NCBI GenBank assembly: GCA_964370185.1
Contig: CAYJIJ010000089.1
Coordinates: forward strand, 1 to 7,645
Reading direction: 5' to 3'
From: CAYJEQ01 sp964370185
GTDB lineage: Bacteria; Bacillota; Clostridia; Oscillospirales; Ruminococcaceae
Length of the DNA stretch: 7,645 bases
In this document: piece after piece, positions 6,295 to 7,645 of the stretch
Position numbering within the stretch: position 1 is the first letter of the stretch
Layout of the letters: each line of letters starts with the position of its first letter
Translations under genes and position numbers: made by a program
The notes under the pieces: generated by a model
Databases searched by the model: none
What the model saw: the letters and a program-made list of their open reading frames with translations, nothing else
Told to the model about the DNA's origin: nothing

Positions 6295-6403
6295 GGAGTA
6301 TCGAGGGTGACTCCCCCCGATACTCCCGTGTGGTTTTCTATATGTCCCTGCCCCGATAAAGGGGCAGATGGATGATATAAATAATCCTACGGATTATTTA
6401 TAT
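6295..6403 (-). other. Three consecutive hairpins between the binding-protein and permease genes
   Basis: In transcript order: a perfect 13-bp AT-rich stem with a 3-base loop (6391-6403 with 6375-6387) that begins at the binding-protein stop codon; a 7-bp GC stem CTGCCCC/GGGGCAG with a 6-base loop (6348-6367); and a 9-bp stem GGAGTATCG/CGATACTCC (6295-6303 with 6318-6326) with further G/C pairing possible inside. None is followed by a U-run, so none is a standard terminator. Such structures between a binding-protein gene and its membrane subunits often protect the upstream mRNA or reduce downstream expression; that role is inferred here. Confidence 0.65.
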
Positions 6404-7449
6404 TATTCAGCTGTGGTAACAACTTCTACTACTTCACCTAAATCCTTAAATACTGAGTAATCACCTTCTATTGTAGCAGCAGTTTCTGTATTTACTGTAA
6501 TTATACCGCCATCCATTAAGTAATAGTCTTCCATTTCATCCATACCCACTGTCACTGCTTGATATGCATAATTAGCAGCATCAATGCCAAGCGCTGTGTA
6601 GTTTACACCCATAGTGGCAAATGCACCGTTTCTCACGAATGAGTCTGCACCTGTGTAATGCGGGATTTTTGCATTTGCAAGGTCTTCATATATCGCAAGC
6701 TCAGCCGCCATAATTATATTATCCGTTGGGGTAAATATTGCATCAACACCTTCTGCTATCAGTGCTCCTGCCGCCGCAACTACTTCATCATTTGTGTTGG
6801 CTGTTTTTTCTGTATATGATATTCCTTTTGCATCTAAATATGCTTTAGCTTCAGCAATTGGTTTTGTTGAGTTAACTTCTGAGAGGGAGTATAATAACCC
6901 AACATTCTGTACATCATTATCAAATGCCATCATCATATCCATGATATTGTTTGTACTAAGTGCATCACTTATCCCTGTTACATATGGAATGTCAATAAGC
7001 TCTGCCGCTTCTGGGTCGGATACACCAGCGAATATAACGGGTGTTTCGCTCTCCTCTGCCGCCACCGTCATAATCTGTGCCACAAGAGTTGCAATAGGTA
7101 TAATAGCGTCGTACTCTTCTGCTATTAACTGTGTTCCAATTTGTGTAAGTGTTGCTTGGTCGCCTTGGCCACTGAATACTTCATAAGAAATTTCCACGCC
7201 ATTTTCTGCGGAGATTGCATCTAATTCTCCGGAAATAGCTACTGCTATTTCGTCGAGTGAAGCATGGTCGAGCTGTTTAACAATTGCTATTTTATAGCTT
7301 TCTGCTTCCGCTTCCCCCACTTCTTCTACTGCACTGCTACTTGAAATTTCTGCATCGCCGTCTTCTGCTGCCGAGCATCCTGCAAATGGTATCATAACCG
7401 CCGCTAAACATATTGCTGAGAACACCTTTAAAAAATTTACTTTTTTCAT
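6403..7449 (-). CDS. ABC transporter substrate-binding lipoprotein (ABC_sub_bind family, TrpX-like)
   Basis: This is the extracellular solute receptor of the importer. The 348-residue precursor has a lipoprotein signal: MKK, a hydrophobic stretch (residues 9-22), and lipobox FAGC with the acylated Cys25. A 25-residue acidic, Ser-rich linker follows. The binding domain starts at YKIAIVKQLDHASLDEI. Blocks typical of the ABC_sub_bind family (Pfam PF04392 from memory) are present: TPVIFAGVSDPEAAELI, YVTGISDALSTNN, NVGLLYSLSEVNS and AIFTPTDNII. Known members include TrpX of streptococci, linked to tryptophan uptake, but other amino acids occur. The ATG is backed by GGAGG at 7462-7458, eight bases upstream. 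It is the first gene of the operon, directly after a T-box leader terminator. A gene symbol is withheld because the T-box evidence argues against tryptophan. Confidence 0.93.
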   Translation of the reverse strand: MKKVNFLKVFSAICLAAVMIPFAGCSAAEDGDAEISSSSAVEEVGEAEAESYKIAIVKQLDHASLDEIAVAISGELDAISAENGVEISYEVFSGQGDQATLTQIGTQLIAEEYDAIIPIATLVAQIMTVAAEESETPVIFAGVSDPEAAELIDIPYVTGISDALSTNNIMDMMMAFDNDVQNVGLLYSLSEVNSTKPIAEAKAYLDAKGISYTEKTANTNDEVVAAAGALIAEGVDAIFTPTDNIIMAAELAIYEDLANAKIPHYTGADSFVRNGAFATMGVNYTALGIDAANYAYQAVTVGMDEMEDYYLMDGGIITVNTETAATIEGDYSVFKDLGEVVEVVTTAE

Positions 7450-7482
7450 TTCTTATTCCTCCAAAAATTTTTTTTAAACAAA

Positions 7483-7519
7483 TAAAAAGACTTCTGTCCC
7501 CTGTAAGGGACAAAAGTCT
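7483..7519 (-). terminator. T-box regulated terminator ahead of the ABC importer operon
   Basis: In the transcript, AGACTTTTGTCCC (7519-7507) pairs with GGGACAGAAGTCT (7500-7488): 13 pairs including one G-U, with a 6-base loop, then TTTTTATT. Its 5' arm contains the CCC that the T-box GGG would use in the alternative antiterminator, so the two folds exclude each other. Confidence 0.92.
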
Positions 7520-7645
7520 AAACTTCTGCGATACCACCCAAATTGATGCAAAATGCATCCACTCTATTCATCCACTAACATAGATGCCCAATGGATAACG
7601 GGTGGGTTCCCGTCGGCATCTACTGAGATAATAAAATCTGTTCAA
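7483..7645 (-). ncRNA. T-box riboswitch leader (3' part; Stem I and specifier lie outside the window)
   Basis: T-box leaders sense uncharged tRNA and allow transcription of the operon when one amino acid is scarce. In transcript order the window shows: AGTA followed by a Stem II-type helix TAGATGCC/GGCATCTA (7615-7622 with 7581-7588), an inner ACGGG/CCCGT helix with the conserved CCGTTA (7601-7596), a Stem III GATGCA/TGCATC with a 3-base loop (7545-7559), the T-box TGGGTGGTATCGCAG (7540-7526; consensus AGGGUGGNACCRCG) and the terminator at 7519-7483. The tRNA-end-binding bulge reads UGGU, so the expected discriminator base is A73. The specifier loop, in Stem I, is beyond the right edge, so the amino acid cannot be read here. 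The binding-protein ATG follows 34 bases after the terminator hairpin. Confidence 0.92.

Noticed and set aside
6794..7186. Plus-strand ORF opposite the binding-protein gene
   Set aside because: Shadow of the lipoprotein gene; no ribosome binding site or domain.
7337..7558. 73-codon minus-strand ORF running through the T-box and signal peptide region
   Set aside because: It overlaps the T-box, its terminator and the start of the lipoprotein in another frame; the RNA structures explain this sequence better.

Overview
The window looks like chromosomal DNA of a low-GC Gram-positive anaerobe, most likely a clostridial species (Lachnospiraceae or a relative). It is AT-rich, has strong AAGGAGG-type ribosome binding sites, a T-box leader RNA, a Gram-positive-type cat gene with a short leader peptide, and the protein families expected of Clostridia. 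No transposase, integrase, rRNA, tRNA or CRISPR array is visible.

Layout. Positions 1-4498 carry plus-strand genes, apparently mostly single transcription units. First comes a membrane-anchored sensor/GGDEF-like/EAL cyclic-di-GMP phosphodiesterase, cut by the left edge, whose extracellular sensor contains an in-frame 66-bp tandem duplication. After a rho-independent terminator follows a chloramphenicol acetyltransferase gene. It is preceded by a 9-codon leader ORF and a stem that buries its Shine-Dalgarno sequence, the arrangement of an antibiotic-induced translational attenuator. Three small genes follow: a 213-residue protein of unknown function, an OsmC-like protein with a CPVC cysteine pair, and a 77-residue conserved hypothetical protein.

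At about 4516-4551 a hairpin with an A-run on one side and a T-run on the other separates these genes from a convergent minus-strand operon. Read right to left, the operon is: T-box riboswitch (its 5' part lies beyond the right edge), lipoprotein substrate-binding protein, an intercistronic gap with three hairpins, membrane permease, and an ATP-binding subunit whose ATG overlaps the permease stop codon. This is the three-gene ABC importer layout of the TrpXYZ type. T-box control means uncharged tRNA for one amino acid should switch on the importer. The specifier codon is outside the window, but the UGGU bulge implies a tRNA with discriminator A73, which argues against tryptophan.

The two most informative regulatory features are the cat attenuator (2199-2280) and the T-box with its intercistronic hairpins. 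Both control schemes are known in principle; I do not see a wholly new system here.
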